From Pisolithus tinctorius (Eukaryota > Basidiomycota > Agaricomycetes > Boletales > Pisolithaceae): a stretch of DNA of 64,000 nt. The position numbers and the translations under genes were made by a program. Positions 33,276-46,449 of this stretch are shown one piece after another (the stretch's first letter is position 1; the number at the start of each line of letters is the position of its first letter). Where the stretch lies: assembly GCA_024663395.1 (NCBI GenBank), contig JANFAH010000049.1, forward strand, positions 1 to 64,000, given 5' to 3'. Below the pieces are notes generated by a model. It was not told the DNA's origin, searched no databases, and saw nothing but the letters and a program-made list of their open reading frames with translations.

Positions 33276-36200
33276 GAACACTCCTGTGTGCTTGAGGCCC
33301 CCACCGCCTTGGTCACCAAGTTGACTCCTGCTGGTTTGCCTGTCACGGTTGTCAGCCACTTGGAAGGATATGGATCGTTGTAGCCTATTGCCATTCACGC
33401 GTTGAGTTTGAGATTTAAACTTTCAGAGAACCTGTTTCAAAACATAACCGCGAAACCCGAATGTTTGACTAGTCGGACACACTCGGTGACCGAGATCGTG
33501 ACGTAGAGATTCTATTTCCGAAGAGCAAGAGAAACGACTATTAATGAGAATAAGACAGGGGAAGCACACACAGGGGTGAGAACAAGTGTCGAGGATGACA
33601 AGAATGAGAGGATGACAGACCAATTCAGGTGTACCCACATCTCAGAGAACTCCTCTTGTCAGATCGCCAGCAAGGTATCCGAAATACTCAAGAATGATGG
33701 CACGACCTTGTCACGGGTCAGCCCCTAAGCTTACATTTTGTTGAAAGGGACATTTGATTTTGTTTCACTCCCACCGTCGAATCATGCCCTGGGTCCTGAA
33801 ATGATTTTTCCGAGCTAAGGAGCCACCCATGGGACTAAAAGGTTTCCAGATCGTCTGTTACACCAAAGCGCGCTGCAAAGCATAATGTAGGCTTGTAAAA
33901 GTGCCAAGCATACCTCGGGTTGTGTGCTGAATGTGCTGGACTGGAACTATCAATGTGACTCGACAGAAGAGCGAATTCAATCAACAGAGTGAGGAATACC
34001 TAGCGAGTGCAATTGTGAACTTCGTGACTGGTCGCTAGGTATCGTGATCGCACGATCGAAAGCACAGCCGCGTACGGCAAGCCTACACTTGGATGCGATG
34101 GAATTTGTCAACGCAAGTGAAATTTGAAAACGCGAACTCTCTCTTTTCATTCCGATTCAACGTGCGAGATATGGTATTTGAAACCAAGGGACCACGATGA
34201 AGCAGTGCACAACTATTTCCAGACCATCGATCGCGATGCGGCGTGCGGGCCTCCAGGGGGAACCCGAACTTTCAGTGCACTCCATTAATTCGCGATCGCC
34301 ACGACACGTATGCGGCAATTGGTGCCCCTCCAATCGTAAAAACCCGGACTGCGGCAGGCTGCCTCGCCAGTGAATTGCCAATATCCCTGGAAGTCGGGCT
34401 CAAGGCTGATAAGGAGTTACCGTTTTAGTGCATTTCAGACAGTAGAAGTGAAGCAAGCTGTCGTCACATAGCAGCTGAGTCCAGTAATCGAGATTACAAG
34501 TGATTCGGACACGGCAGCAGTACTAGTGATATGTGATTCGAGAAAAGGAAACCCGTACGAGCCATAATTACCTATGTCAAATTTGACACTGTCAGTGTGC
34601 TTGAGGCAATGGCTGGGCGAGGAACATTAGATTATCATCCAATCCCAATGATTCGGTCATTCTGAGGTATGATCAGTGCCAGAAACATAAGATGGTAGAA
34701 CTAATCGAGTAGTCACTGAATGCCAATCGGTACTTGCCGTTGGATCTAGTTCTGAGCGACCAGACCCACGGCGTCAATTGGTGGCTTTTGAAAGGACAAT
34801 GCCCTACTTTGAGTCGGACTTCGTTGCGGAACGTCGCGGGAAATGAAACTCGTCAACATCTCCGACGCTGTGAACGCCGGGCGTAAACTAGGTTTGTGAT
34901 CACTTCAACCTCGCAGATGCGGATAGCGATTGGTCCATATTCCTCGATTTTCGATTGGACTTGCTCTTTGCCGTATCCATGTGTCTTATTGGACAGGGAG
35001 AGTCGCACTAATTCGGGTCGGGCTTCTTTCGCAATAGAAGCTTAGACTTGGACAGGTGCGTTGGTTCTTCATCAAATCAATGACGCCCAACTCATCGTCA
35101 TGACCACAAGGTTGTCGTTCGCATTCGATCCAATTCTGACGTAGACCGCCTTGTATGGAAGCTCTGAGGAGTCCTCGCCACGTGTCAGGTAGGTACTCGT
35201 GGACGGTTCTTACTAAACCAATCTCAGGTGTGGCCTATAGATGCTGTATTGTATAGGGTGCTGGAGCGGTGCTCGCGACAGGAAGACCATGTCACCGATC
35301 ACCATCCGTCTATCCATGCTGCTACCCGCTACTTACCATACCAGAAGATCCATCTACACACCGCGCTTCTGCGCACTGGTCCGAGATGCCCTCCTCCTCT
35401 CAAATGCGATGCAGTTCCGTGTGTATCTTATCGTGAATTCTCACCATACAGCAGGGCGTTGGTCGCGAAAACTGCTCATTTCCATAATCGGAGATCTGCT
35501 GCCACCACAGCACTCCGTCATCACCATCCACGCGAGAGCATTAATTGTTGCCGGTGTAATCGAGAGATAGCCCGTCGCGCCTCCCATCATAGTGCGCTCG
35601 ACTTCTACCGGCATATGTTTAAACAAACGGTAGCACAGAACCAATGCTGGTGCAGCAGAGCTCTTTAGACGATGTCCCGAATAGAACGGTTTGAAGGGGT
35701 CCAGGAAAAATTGCGCAGTATTGAGTTGGTAGGGTTCGTGTTCATCACCACCATGTGCTGTCGCCTCATTCACAAGTCCATATACGCAGCATGTAAAATT
35801 TCTTATGAGGTGAAAGGAAGAGGAATCCTTTACTGCATCCCGCAAGGGCTGAACTCTAATGACACGCAGCTTCCAGGCTCCCTTCAAAAAAACCCTTCAC
35901 CTCAATTCCACCCAACCCAATTACATGTCAACCATCCGCACCTTCCATTAGACTGTGTGTACATATTCTCCACAGATCCGTGTAACTGATTCTTTCCAGT
36001 ACAGTTGAGATTGGACCCTCTAGTACCAGCATGGAGATAGATTTTCAGAGGCGTCCCTAATGAAAGTAGCTTCCAGAATCTTTGCCAGCAGATCGGCTGA
36101 CAAAGCTCCACTTGCGCCGGTGGTCCCTGGAACGCAGTTAATTGCAGGCGTCTATGTCTCATGCAAGGTGGTGGAGACAGGGTATGAAGTGGTGCGCACC

Positions 36201-37983
36201 GTGTATACAATCGTAAGCTCACAGAAGCCTGGCGCTTCATACACAAACCACTATTGCTTCGATGGCGCTTTCAACTATGCGACCGCTACTTTGGGCCTCA
36301 CCAAGGCTATGGCACGTCCGCCTACCGAAAGCCACCAGTGTTTAGGTAACCGAGAAACTCAACGCCACATTCGCCGGCCTGCCACACTGCCTGCCGTTTG
36401 ATAACGTTGGTCACGTGCTGTGCTGTTGCAGTCAGAGCAATAGCAGCATGCCAACTACACCGACGCCGCCGGACACAGGCCAAATTGTCCCTGCCTGCTT
36501 GATCTATGACTTGTATAGCAACGTCTAGGGTTTATTTTCGTTGTATCGTCTGATACAGTGACATTGGATGTTATTGTACTCATTACCCGGAAGAGTAATT
36601 TTCCCCTAAGTGATATGTACTAAAGCGAACACTGTTGCTAGATGGGCCGCGGTCCAGGGTAACCGTCGATTAGTCGATCCTATCATATCCTGCTTGACGA
36701 CGCACAAAGGGCTGGATACTTATTTCAAATACGGTGAAGCGTAGCGGAACCAACGGGATGCCCACCGTTATTCTATAAGTAGATAAAGGTTGGGTTACCC
36801 GTGTTGTGGCGACTGGCCGCCAGCGAGGAGTGGCGGTGGGAATTGATCCATTGTCTGCAGGCTCAAACCGAGGAGGGTGCTGTACCCGTGCCTCGCACAA
36901 ACCAGCATGCCCGAAAAATGAACCAGGTACGCGAGCGGAACAGGGCTTACCTTGAACTTGATTAGGAGCAGGGAGATATTGCAGCACTTGAGGTCAGGGG
37001 TGCAAGGGATTCATATGAGCCGACCAAGCCACCCGACGGATGGCCTCATCTGACGCGTGCATCGTGCTTTCATAGCTCTGCCAGAATAAGGTTATGGTCA
37101 ACAAAGTACTCAACATCTTTTGTATTCAAGAGATTGGATCAAATTTCGCCACAGGGTACAAGTTCTTATCAAAAGGAGGAACTGGCTGTAGGTTTATCAA
37201 CTGTCAACGTAAATTAATGGCGGTGGAAGCCATGATGCAATGGAGGGCGTAGCAACAGCCGCATCGGTTTATAGGCGAGGGATCGCATTCATAGCGGGGC
37301 TTCCATGTCCATCAAATGGATCTATGGATGGCAAATTTACGGATGAGATTCATCTCATAGATGAATGAAATCTTCAGCGCTGAATAGATAAATCATCACC
37401 GAAACAGAAGCATAATGAACCTCTTCCACCGCCACGCTGCGCGTGTACACAGGATTCTCAGCGAAGCGATCAGCTGGATCGCGAAGTGCTGCGGCATGGA
37501 GTATATAATGATGCTGAACGCAGGCTCAGCAGTCTGAACGTAGCACGGAACCGAGGCAACGAAGCGAGCTGCGGAAACGAAGTCTTCGAATGATCGAGTA
37601 TCCAGGTGTGTGCTGGAGGGCATGACTCATGTGTACATGAGCCTGCGGTGGCAACGCGTGGGGGGCAAGATTGCGTAACCAGAGGGTAAGCTTCTCTGCC
37701 GACACTTAAAACGAGGTATCCAACCCTCATTTACGGGTGAAGAGTAGTGAAAGACTGCCCTTCCGCAGTTTGAGTGGGTGAGAAAAGATAGCCACCTTCT
37801 TTCTAGAAAAACAACATTTTGTGACGAATCTAAGTACCACGTAGTCGGACCAGTCACGTGTCAATGAAGGTCAGTGTTGGAAACGCATTAATTAGGAAGA
37901 AAAGATGATATGCCGGTTCAGGGAGCAAAAACTCAACAGCCGAGTTAGGGGTTTCAGGTCTCGGGTGACGCATATCGGCCGTA
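33276..37983. other. Gene-poor region
   Basis: About 4.7 kb without a gene I can support. Short open frames (up to 148 codons on the minus strand at 35441-35887, 146 codons on the plus strand at 35228-35668) overlap each other and show no family motif. A degenerate B-box-like GGTTTGAGCC (minus strand, about 36870-36880) hints at more SINE debris. The stretch probably holds decayed mobile DNA. Confidence 0.45.
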
Positions 37984-39185
37984 TCAGGCAACAGAGCCGT
38001 CCGTGTTAGAACTCGGTCGCTTTTCTAGAATCCCATCCACGATTCCAAACTCTACGGATTCTTGTGCTGTAAGAGGGAACTTCAGTGCTTTGTATTGACA
38101 TCATAAGGCCAACTCCGACCTGTCATGAAGTAATCACGCTCAAGGGCTTTCTCTGGAAATAGAATGGTGTATAGTAGGTCAATAGAATAGCAAGACGTCA
38201 ACATAAGTAGCCATACCAAATCGTGCTAGCCCTGCAGCCTCGGCTTCTCCTTCTTTGGCGCAATGTCTTTGATAGATGCCGGTCAGAAGCCGGCGCACGC
38301 GGAGAATCTCCTTTGCATGAATGGCAATATCGGATGCTTGTCCGGATGCCCCACCAGAGGGCTCTGTAGTAAAAAACAAATTGGTCGGAGTCGGTGAGCA
38401 TCAGTGGCGACTAATACATACGGTGGATCATGATACTAGAATTGGGAAGACAATGACGCTTGCCCTTTTCACCTGCAAGGATACGTACTTCGCGTTATGG
38501 TAAGTCACAGAGGGTGACATACCTGCCGCTAATAACAAGGACCCCATCGAACACGCTTGCCCAACACAATACGTGTGTATGGGTGACGAAACGTACTGGC
38601 CACCGGTGAAAGAAAGACGTCATCTCGCCGAATGAACCCCTTCGCAGAACAACCAACCTGCATCTGCAAACCGTCAGCTCAAACCTTAACTGACCAAAGG
38701 TGGGTTACGTTCTCACAGTGTCATATATGGCCAGTCCTGCAGTTACACTACCTCCTGGCGAGTTAATGTATAAGTGAATCGGCTTTGACGTCTCTTCTGC
38801 TTCGAGAAAAAGAAGCTGAGCAACGGTCAATGCTGCATCTGTATCTTTAATCTGTCAGGTGCAAATTCAGACAGGCAAAGAATGAAGAGGCGTAGTTCCG
38901 CCTGCCTATTGTGAAAAGACTCACAGGTCCATAAAGCATGATAACACGCTCGCGTAGAAGTCGCGAGAAGATATCATACGAGCGTTCTCCGCGACCCTGG
39001 CAATATAAGGATGAGTGACGCGTAGCGGGAGTAGAAGTTACCCCCACCGTCTGCTCGATGACAATGGGCACGAGGTTGGAGTTTGGGGCTGTCCAGGTGG
39101 ACATCAGGGGATGGTAACGGCGACTTGATAGCCTGGCCAATGGCGATGCACTATGTATCACCGTCTTCCACGCACGGTTGAGCAT
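37984..39185 (-). CDS. CLPP: ATP-dependent Clp protease proteolytic subunit, mitochondrial
   Basis: Serine protease of the mitochondrial matrix that forms a double heptameric barrel with ClpX. ATG 39185 opens a basic, Arg/Ser-rich presequence ([20 protein letters not shown]) typical of mitochondrial import. Exons then give [44 protein letters not shown], a 6-base exon encoding MQ (38658-38663), [19 protein letters not shown] (catalytic Ser in CSMG) and LPNSSIMIH (catalytic His). Then come [29 protein letters not shown] and, after a last intron, [20 protein letters not shown] (catalytic-triad Asp region) and stop 37984. Length about 240 residues, normal for the family. No frame break was needed. 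Divergent from BRL1. Confidence 0.9.
38658..38663 (-). other. 6-nt micro-exon in CLPP
   Basis: ATGCAG is flanked by TTTGCAG upstream and GTTGGTT downstream on the minus strand. It encodes Met-Gln in phase 0, exactly the residues expected between IYDT and the next exon in ClpP (family YDTMQ). Confidence 0.75.
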
Positions 39186-39406
39186 GTTGTATGAATATGA
39201 GTAACTGTATTGGTAGTCTGAAGGACTACATATGTGCTGTTTTCTGAGCACGTGACCAACCGCAGACCATGGCACGAGCGCGTCGGACTCGTAAGACATT
39301 TGACCGCTACACGTCGTGTCACTCGCTGGCCACAGTGAGTGTCCCTTTCGTACACTTTGTGAACTGTTGTTCATATTACATTCCAGGGCTCTGCACAGAA
39401 GAGCGC
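39186..39406. promoter_or_regulatory. Divergent promoter region, CLPP/BRL1
   Basis: At most 221 bp separate the starts. A candidate 5' intron (about 39337-39386, GTGAGT...TTCCAG) precedes the chosen BRL1 ATG. An alternative ATG at 39269 would splice in frame with it and shorten the gap to 83 bp. CACGTGACC at 39249-39257 carries an E-box CACGTG. Confidence 0.5.
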
Positions 39407-40834
39407 ATGAAGGACATGACGAACGCTCGTTCCAGGTCAACCGAGGCTCCCATGGACTTTCAGTTTACGTCTCGGCCTAGCAGTGGCTCGACGCCAGCCT
39501 GGGCCGTGCCTACCAATGGCGACCCAAGCACCCCGCGAAAACGTACGTGCTCTATCAGCAATTGTGTTTCAACCTGGGAGAATTCATCCATCGAAGGTCC
39601 TTTTCAAGATCTGGGCTCTGCGTCACCCGCATTCCCTGGATCACCTCTCACGCCAATGTTTGGCGAGAATCGAAATGTGCCATTCATCTTTGAAAGACGT
39701 CCACCTCAGACGAATCCCCCACCGCCATGGGCCCCACCACCAAATTTCTCGCCTCAAAAAGTATTCCCTCAGCCACAACCTGCTCAGGAGATTCGTGATG
39801 TTGACATGTCGGAGTTGAGCCCTCCGAAGCCTGATGAAAGCGAGAAGGAAAATGGACGAGCGGTCGCTACCGGTGCTATGAGAAGGGTGTTCAATTCGAG
39901 GCGTAAGGCGCGTGCCAAGATGCGTGATCATGCAGATGGCTCGAACGATGAAGACAGTGAAGACGACCGGGACAATGCTAGATCCCTGACCCCAACTACG
40001 TCAACTCACTATACCCTCAACATGCCTTCAGCCTCCGCTTCTCCATCGGATACCGTATGTCCTGCTTGGGTGAGGATGGGCCGCCATTCCAGGCTTTTGC
40101 TGTTCTTATATCTGATGGTGGCTCTCTAGCTATTTGCAGTTTTTCTTCAATCTCTCGCTGGTGCTGGTGTTCCTGTACCTGCTGGTGCAATTCATTCTTA
40201 CGGTCCAGCGTGATGTAGAACACCGCATTTCGGAATATTCCATGGGTATGCAACTCCGCGCTGAACAGTCATCAGCCCTGCGTGCTTATAGGAGGCTCGC
40301 TCCACAGATATCGTTCAGGAGATTGGCGTTTGCGCTGCTCAATACAGAAATAATTTCTGCGGAACGAACCAGATCCCTGCCATGGCACAGCAATGCGCTG
40401 CCTGGGAAACATGTATGAACCGTGATCCGACGACGGTGGGTCGCGCTCGCATCGGCGCTGAACTAATTGCCGAAGTCGTAAATGGTTTCGTTGAACCTAT
40501 CAGCTGGAAAACTCTAGTAAGCGTCTCATATGGACCTTTTGTGATAACTATTCTTATCCTTCATGAAACCATTCCACAGGCTTTTACATTAACGTCCTTA
40601 TCCTTCCTAACGTTGTTCGTTAACTCTTTATTGTCCCTTTACCGGTCACGTCATAACCCAACTTCGCCCCCACCGCCCGCATCCTTGGCCGTCCCACCTG
40701 GTTTTCATCATGCTTATCTCCCTTTGGGTAACGCTCATTTCGCGGGATCTCAGAAGACCAAAGATGACGAATCGTCAGAAGATGCACCTCGCAGAAGGCG
40801 GCTGGAAGGCGGGCAGGCCGTTAAAGTGAAGTGA
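39407..40834 (+). CDS. Nuclear envelope protein BRL1/BRR6 family
   Basis: Essential fungal membrane protein of the nuclear envelope and ER that helps nuclear pore complex assembly and lipid balance. The ATG at 39407 (or in-frame 39269 or 39452) opens a Pro/Ser-rich cytosolic region with [28 protein letters not shown] and basic [13 protein letters not shown]. The family domain starts at about 40135: [20 protein letters not shown] (first membrane helix), [44 protein letters not shown] (four conserved Cys forming two disulfides in the lumen) and [20 protein letters not shown]. The second helix lies in [20 protein letters not shown]. The tail is basic (RRRRLEGG), stop at 40834. Introns include 40517-40579. 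One base is missing near 40048, where TPYVLLG should join. The four-Cys pattern makes the family secure. Confidence 0.88.
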
Positions 40835-43800
40835 CTGATAAATTCCGATCAAAATCGACAACGTACTCTAGTACTTACATACAACAGCGTCATGCCAGGA
40901 ACTACAGCACCATACCGTACTTATAGGTTTCTTTGCATTCTTCTAACCGTCGGATGAATTACTTGCGGTAATCCATCATTCTCCGGCATTCAGTATGCAT
41001 GTTGACAAGCGGGTTAAATATATACCCCTTTCTCTCTTCCGCCCTCCCTCCGTTTGCTAAAGCAACAGACCGTATAATTAATACAGAAACAACGTTCGTC
41101 AGCCAACGAGGACAGGCGTTAGCCTTGTTTTAGCATAGTGATGACGTATCTGAGTTCATGTAACGCAAAATCGTCACCATGCCTATAGTCGTATTTCGAC
41201 GCCCCGTGCAACGCGGCGTGAGATGCATTTTGGGTTAGCAGGAGAGTGGGGTGTGATAGGGGCGTGCATCATTCGCCATAAGTACATAAATCCATTACTC
41301 AGATCGTAATGGGATCCAATCTGCCGCAACTTGCCACTGGTCGGATCCACTCAGGACTTGTCAAATTTGCGCCACATTTGTTATTGCGAGAGGGTGGGCA
41401 GGTTTACCCTAAAACCTCCTTTTACACTATTCTCTTGCAAGAACAAGTGCTATCGACTTCTCTAGCTTATGATCTCCACGGTACCACTATCGGAAGCCTC
41501 GAAATGCCGAGGCAACCTGATCAGGACATGCAGATGCCGCCTAAACGATGAACTGGCAGGTATAAAAGACATTTGATCAGTGCGGTGGTACCCCAGTGAT
41601 CCTGCCACGGAACATGGAGGGAAAGCCGTAGCATTAATTGTACCGCCCACTGCCTATTTGACGTTACCAGTTGGAAACGAACGCTTGGTGAGGTCCTCGG
41701 ATCACCGGTGCGACACGCAGCCATCCAAGGAAGAAAGGTATCGTCACGTAATGAATCACTTGCACCCAGATGTGCGCAGCCCACGTTTGAGTGCACTGCT
41801 ATTAACCCGTAGCCTTTGTTCGTAACCTACCTTCCTACTAGGGGAGAGCGGAGAAGGATCCAAAATTAATCGCCGCTGGCCGGTAACAGCCACCAGAGCA
41901 ACTGATCACCGGAGTGGGTTTCCGGTCCACAACTTTGGGGCCACGCCAGAAGCTCCAGGCGTTACGTCGTTCTGGTTGAAGGCAATACTGATCTTCCACG
42001 ATTGGAATAGTATACTCACGAGTAAGTACTTACGTGGACCCTTGGACCGTCGTTGCCCGTGGCGGAGGCACCGAACTTGACCTTAAGTTGATTGTGGCGT
42101 ACCTTGCCCACACACGTAGTCTCTGATAGTATATATATGATAGGGTCATTTCCAGGTCTTGCCTTGCTGGCCCTGGTGTGGCAACTCACACTGCGTGCTG
42201 TGTCATGAGTTGCCGATTCGTATTGCGTACAAGTGATCATCCAGCGCACGTCATCGCATGCACCGTACTAGTCAGGTTCGTGCATGGGAGTGTCCGTTTT
42301 ACGACAACGGCATCGGTGCGGTACTCCCCGTGACCCACGCTGTTGCTAAAATGGCACGGAGATGGGGGTGTAAGGTGCTATTGTAGCCAGTTCAAATCAA
42401 AGATGTCGGCATTCTACCCTTTGAGTTTCGGCCGGACTCATTTCTAGAATGGGCTTTGGATTGGCTGACCTCCCCTTGGGTCTAGCCTCTCGCTTCTGGG
42501 GACGCCAACGCAACGGTAGTAGCGCACCACCCCGATTAATTATCACTGATGCCGCGATCGAGCGGTGCATGGATCGGAGCATGATTGAGTCCACGGTAAT
42601 AAGCACCAACGACAAGCATGTGGTTGACAGTGATTTGGGAGTATCATTTTCATCGCCAGGCTGTCGTTCCTGATGTGACATTGACAGCTAACCCAGGGGG
42701 AGCTTGTCAGACTTCCACCGAGTTTATTTTGAAGGCTGAGTCTGGCTGACTGACAGGTCAGAAAATGAATGAGGGTCGGCAACTTACGGACGTGTATCTC
42801 TAACTGTCGTGCAGAGGGTGCTCCCCCTGCCTGCCAGTCAATTATTGACTGTCACTGCTGTGAACGTGCTGTCCATGCATGGCTTTTGTCGTAATCAGTG
42901 AGGATCAGTGCCACTGGATAGGTGCCAATTAGCCTCTTGAGGGGTTGACGTCCACGCGTTCAACAAGATGGATGTTGATAAGTTTCACAATCACGTGTTG
43001 CAGCCCTTAGGACGCAAGGCACGGCACAGTTGCGGAGAAAACAGTATGACGAGTACCCTCGGTACGTATACGTTGGAGCATAGCACAGCTGACTCTGCAG
43101 TCGCCGAGCGGATATGTGCGTGCGACTCTACAGGATTCTGCCTTGCCGTGTACTATGGGCGTCGGGGAATATTCGGGGATATACTCTTATTCCTCGCCGG
43201 GGTTGGGATTGACCAGGTGCCCGGACAGGGTCCAGTATACATAGGGCCATGCTTGGCGCACACCCAAGGGTCGTCCGCGGCAAAAAAATACGCTAAATGG
43301 TATGCCAAATAACCGTGTCAAATGGATTATGATATTGAAGTGATTGTCTAATGACGTTTACTCCAGGTAACCCTGAGAACGTAGGCGACGTGCGTATGTA
43401 CCAGGGCATGCACTCCGTCAGACATAAAAAGTATACCCGCATCACCGCATGTGGCTCCAAGAAGTGAACATTTGTTGCGAACCAGGTGCCGCCAACCATG
43501 TCCGATAGCAGAATTCAGTTGCCAACCTCTCACGCAATCAGGGACTGCGTACCACTGTGACTGCGGAGCAACAGGAACTAAAGCAAGGTCGGATTAGGGT
43601 GTGAGAGGGAAAACGATCAACACTCCCAAGGACGCAACCCGCCCGCATTTAGTTCTTTAACAATTGGGCATCAAGCCACATCTCCAACCGCAATCTATAC
43701 CTGCATTTGAATTTGAGCAGACTCATCTCTTCCTTGACTCCATCGGCGCCGAACTCGTCCCCGCGTTTTCACTGCAGTTCAACCTCGGGTGTTGTCGCAC

Positions 43801-44759
43801 TGCACTGCACCCAGTGCACATCAGGGTTCCGTTAGATCGGAAGGAAGAACACATGGGTGGGAGCCGTGTGCCAAGTTAGGGATGGAGTAAAGCAGAACAG
43901 CACGGTTATACTTAGGTGTCTGTAAACGGAAGTAATTCCGCAGATTTGGCGTTTCCAGCCCGCGGCGACACTGGTCATACACTCTAGTGGCTTCCACGGT
44001 CTATCTCGTGTAGCCTTGTAGAGCCATCTTCTCATCGCTTTGGGATGGGTCGGATCCGGAAACGGCGAAAGCTTCCGGTTTCACCACTTCGATCGACCTG
44101 TTCACTGGCGCCAGAGTGATTGAACGGGGCGCAACCTCGGCGGCGGTATATAATTCCCTTCCGAGACCAAATCTGGGTGACGCAGCTGCTGTGGGGAACA
44201 ATGTAGCCATCAACAGGGGTGACCTGTGACCGTGCTTTTATGGGCGGCTATCCTGTGATTCATATAACATAGCTTGTCTGGATGGAGCATAAAAGCCACA
44301 GTGGGACTAGTGGGCCGGCTTTGCCCCGTTCTTTCGTGCCCAGTACGTGCCGAAGCTTAAGTCCCTGAATACCGGTATACGAACGTGGGCATTGAACGAG
44401 AACTGCGCCACATGATGTACGATGGTGATGGAAAGGCTGATGGTGGCATGCTGATTATGCTAGACTGACACGAGTTCAACTGACGAAATGGGCGTCTGGA
44501 AAACAGTTAAAACATGTTGGTGCTGGTAAGCAGGGCAAAATGGAAGTGATGAAATTTGATGGATATGGACACACAACAAAGTGATGCAGGGTCAAGCGTT
44601 TGATAACATCTAGAATTAAATGCTCCCACCAAGATGACCACCCCATCACTGAAGTTAGATTTACCGGAAGAGAAATATGGAGATATCACGATGGCACGTG
44701 TGATCTAGGATGAAGATGTGCAAGCAGAGCTCCAGGAGAGTCCTACCACGGAGTCGGTG
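40835..44759. other. Gene-poor region
   Basis: About 3.9 kb with scattered short open frames. The best is 42968-43312 (+, 114 codons, ATG start), with no recognised motif or signal peptide. Several TGTCA/TGACA pentamers cluster at 42670-42860. Minus-strand 44213-44001 is open for 70 codons after a GGTATATAATTCC element but matches nothing. Probably decayed repeats. Confidence 0.45.
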
Positions 44760-45178
44760 TCATTTTCCTTTCGCCGCTCGCGCAGCAGCTTCCTGTGCGG
44801 CCTTGATTTCATCGTTCTTCTGTATATCCAAATTCGTGCACGGCCAGTAGGGATCAAAAAAAACGATCAGTCTACCAAGAGTAAAGAGGAATAGATAGAG
44901 TCTGGGCATGCCTTTTGCTTGGCCCTCAGGATCTCTGCGTCACTGTACGGAATGGGGAATGCATTTAAATAGGGTTGATAAGGGCCGTGCGAGGGTGTGC
45001 TTACGCCTCCTTACGCTTTGCCAGAGCCGTGCTACTTTCCTTTGGCTTCGACTTGTTCATGGCGGCCTGCTTCTTGGCTGCCTTCGCTCGATCCATTTCT
45101 CTCTGGTTGCCTCCTGAAATTTTTGGCCAAATCCGTCAATGGATTCAGGAGGGACTATAGACGAAACGTACGGGTCAT
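44760..45178 (-). CDS. SERF/4F5 family small basic protein
   Basis: Four short exons, none long enough to be seen as an open frame: 45178-45172, 45113-45005, 44942-44912 and 44819-44760. Spliced they total 207 bases, 68 residues plus stop, with no frame break. The product begins MTRGNQREMDRAKAAKKQ, the invariant SERF start (MTRGNQRexxRxKxxKK). It continues SKPKESSTALAKRKEADAEI, then LRAKQKKNDEIKAA, and ends in an Ala/Arg/Lys tail. SERF proteins are small, highly charged and disordered; MOAG-4/SERF promotes amyloid aggregation and binds RNA. The first two introns are GT-AG. The third uses a GC donor (AAG|GCATGC) to ATACAG; no GT donor is available nearby. Confidence 0.87.
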
Positions 45179-46449
45179 GTTAGACAGTGGGTAATGTTAC
45201 AACAGCGACTACAGCGATATGGTGGGAGAAGCCCTTGTGCCAGCCTCATCGTGGAAGACGACACCTTCGAGCGCCCAGGCAGCCAAACATGCGCAAATAC
45301 GCCTTGTTAAACCATTTTGGAAGGTGTTCTGGAAGCGCTGAGCCACGCTACTGTATACAGGATGAGTGGAGTAATGATTAAAAGTGTCCGCCCCAACTGA
45401 GGAGGGTTGGATCCAGAGAAGCATTCCAAAGTTAGGATAGGATGTCCTATGGCCTCCGTCGAAGAGTGTTGAATTCGCGAATGCTATCACAGCAAGTTGA
45501 TGTGGCTGATGTGCTTTGTCCTGTACTAATCATGTAATAGAAGGGCTGTTACTATAATATGGGCCGTTCAACACGCTATACTCATTGCAGCGATCATCCG
45601 AACGTTTCACTTCTTCCCCAGTAAGTCTCGCCCCTCGTGTAACTACTTACCGCGTCCAGCGCAGGGAAGCCACACCTTCGGAGCTACTTTTCCATTTTCT
45701 TTGTTCTCTCTCCTTTCACACATACCTATCTAACACGGATCTTCCCATGCCTCCTAAAGCATCCACACATCACCCACGTGTATCATGCTGTGCATCCTGG
45801 AATTTTGGAGGACGGGAATGGGTAATAATCTGTGTTGTGTGTGTATATGATGACGGGTCGCTGACAGAGACACAACTGGAATGATCTCACACGGATCCTT
45901 TGTCGATCAGATAACGACGTCCGATTGTCAGCACGTCGTGACTGGTGTAACAGCGTTCGGAACGCTTTGCTCCGAAAAGGAGCGCGACGGTCTCTCTTGG
46001 AATCATGATCAATGTGACATGTGTATGTTTCTGAAACCTCCTGTACTTGGGAAGTCCTTGTGAAACGCCATCGACGTCGATCGAAAGCAGCGGCGGCAAT
46101 ACTTTGCAGTGCCTGCTCGTACGCCAAGCGCAGTGTGTCAAGGTAGTACATTTTAGCTCGGATAGGGCGTTTTTGCAAATCGGACGGGATTCAATAGTTT
46201 CATACTCATCAAACGGTTTACTTGTCAACTAGAAGGTCTTTAATTTGCTTGCGATCATCAAGCCTGTCGCTTCTACTGTCAATCTGGGCTTCCGCGTCAC
46301 TGGGGTTGACAACGTTGAACGTCGAACGTTGAGGGAGTGTGATCGATTACACGAGTGTTACAGGCCTAATAATACGATCCTATTACTACTCGTAAGTATC
46401 TCAGGGGGCGAGACAAGTGTGCTTCCATATGAAATGCTTTAACCGACAC

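Noticed and set aside
35228..35887. Overlapping 146- and 148-codon open frames
   Set aside because: They lie on opposite strands, overlap, and neither shows a family motif.
36840..36960. Third SINE candidate (GGTTTGAGCC on minus strand)
   Set aside because: B-box-like string only; no A-box at proper spacing, so mentioned only as a hint.
42968..43312. 114-codon ATG-initiated open frame
   Set aside because: No motif, signal peptide or codon bias I could support; expected by chance in 4 kb of non-coding DNA.
45747..46178. Possible small gene starting MPPKAS
   Set aside because: The first exon context is attractive, but I could not find a consistent downstream exon with a recognisable fold; the opposite strand is equally open.
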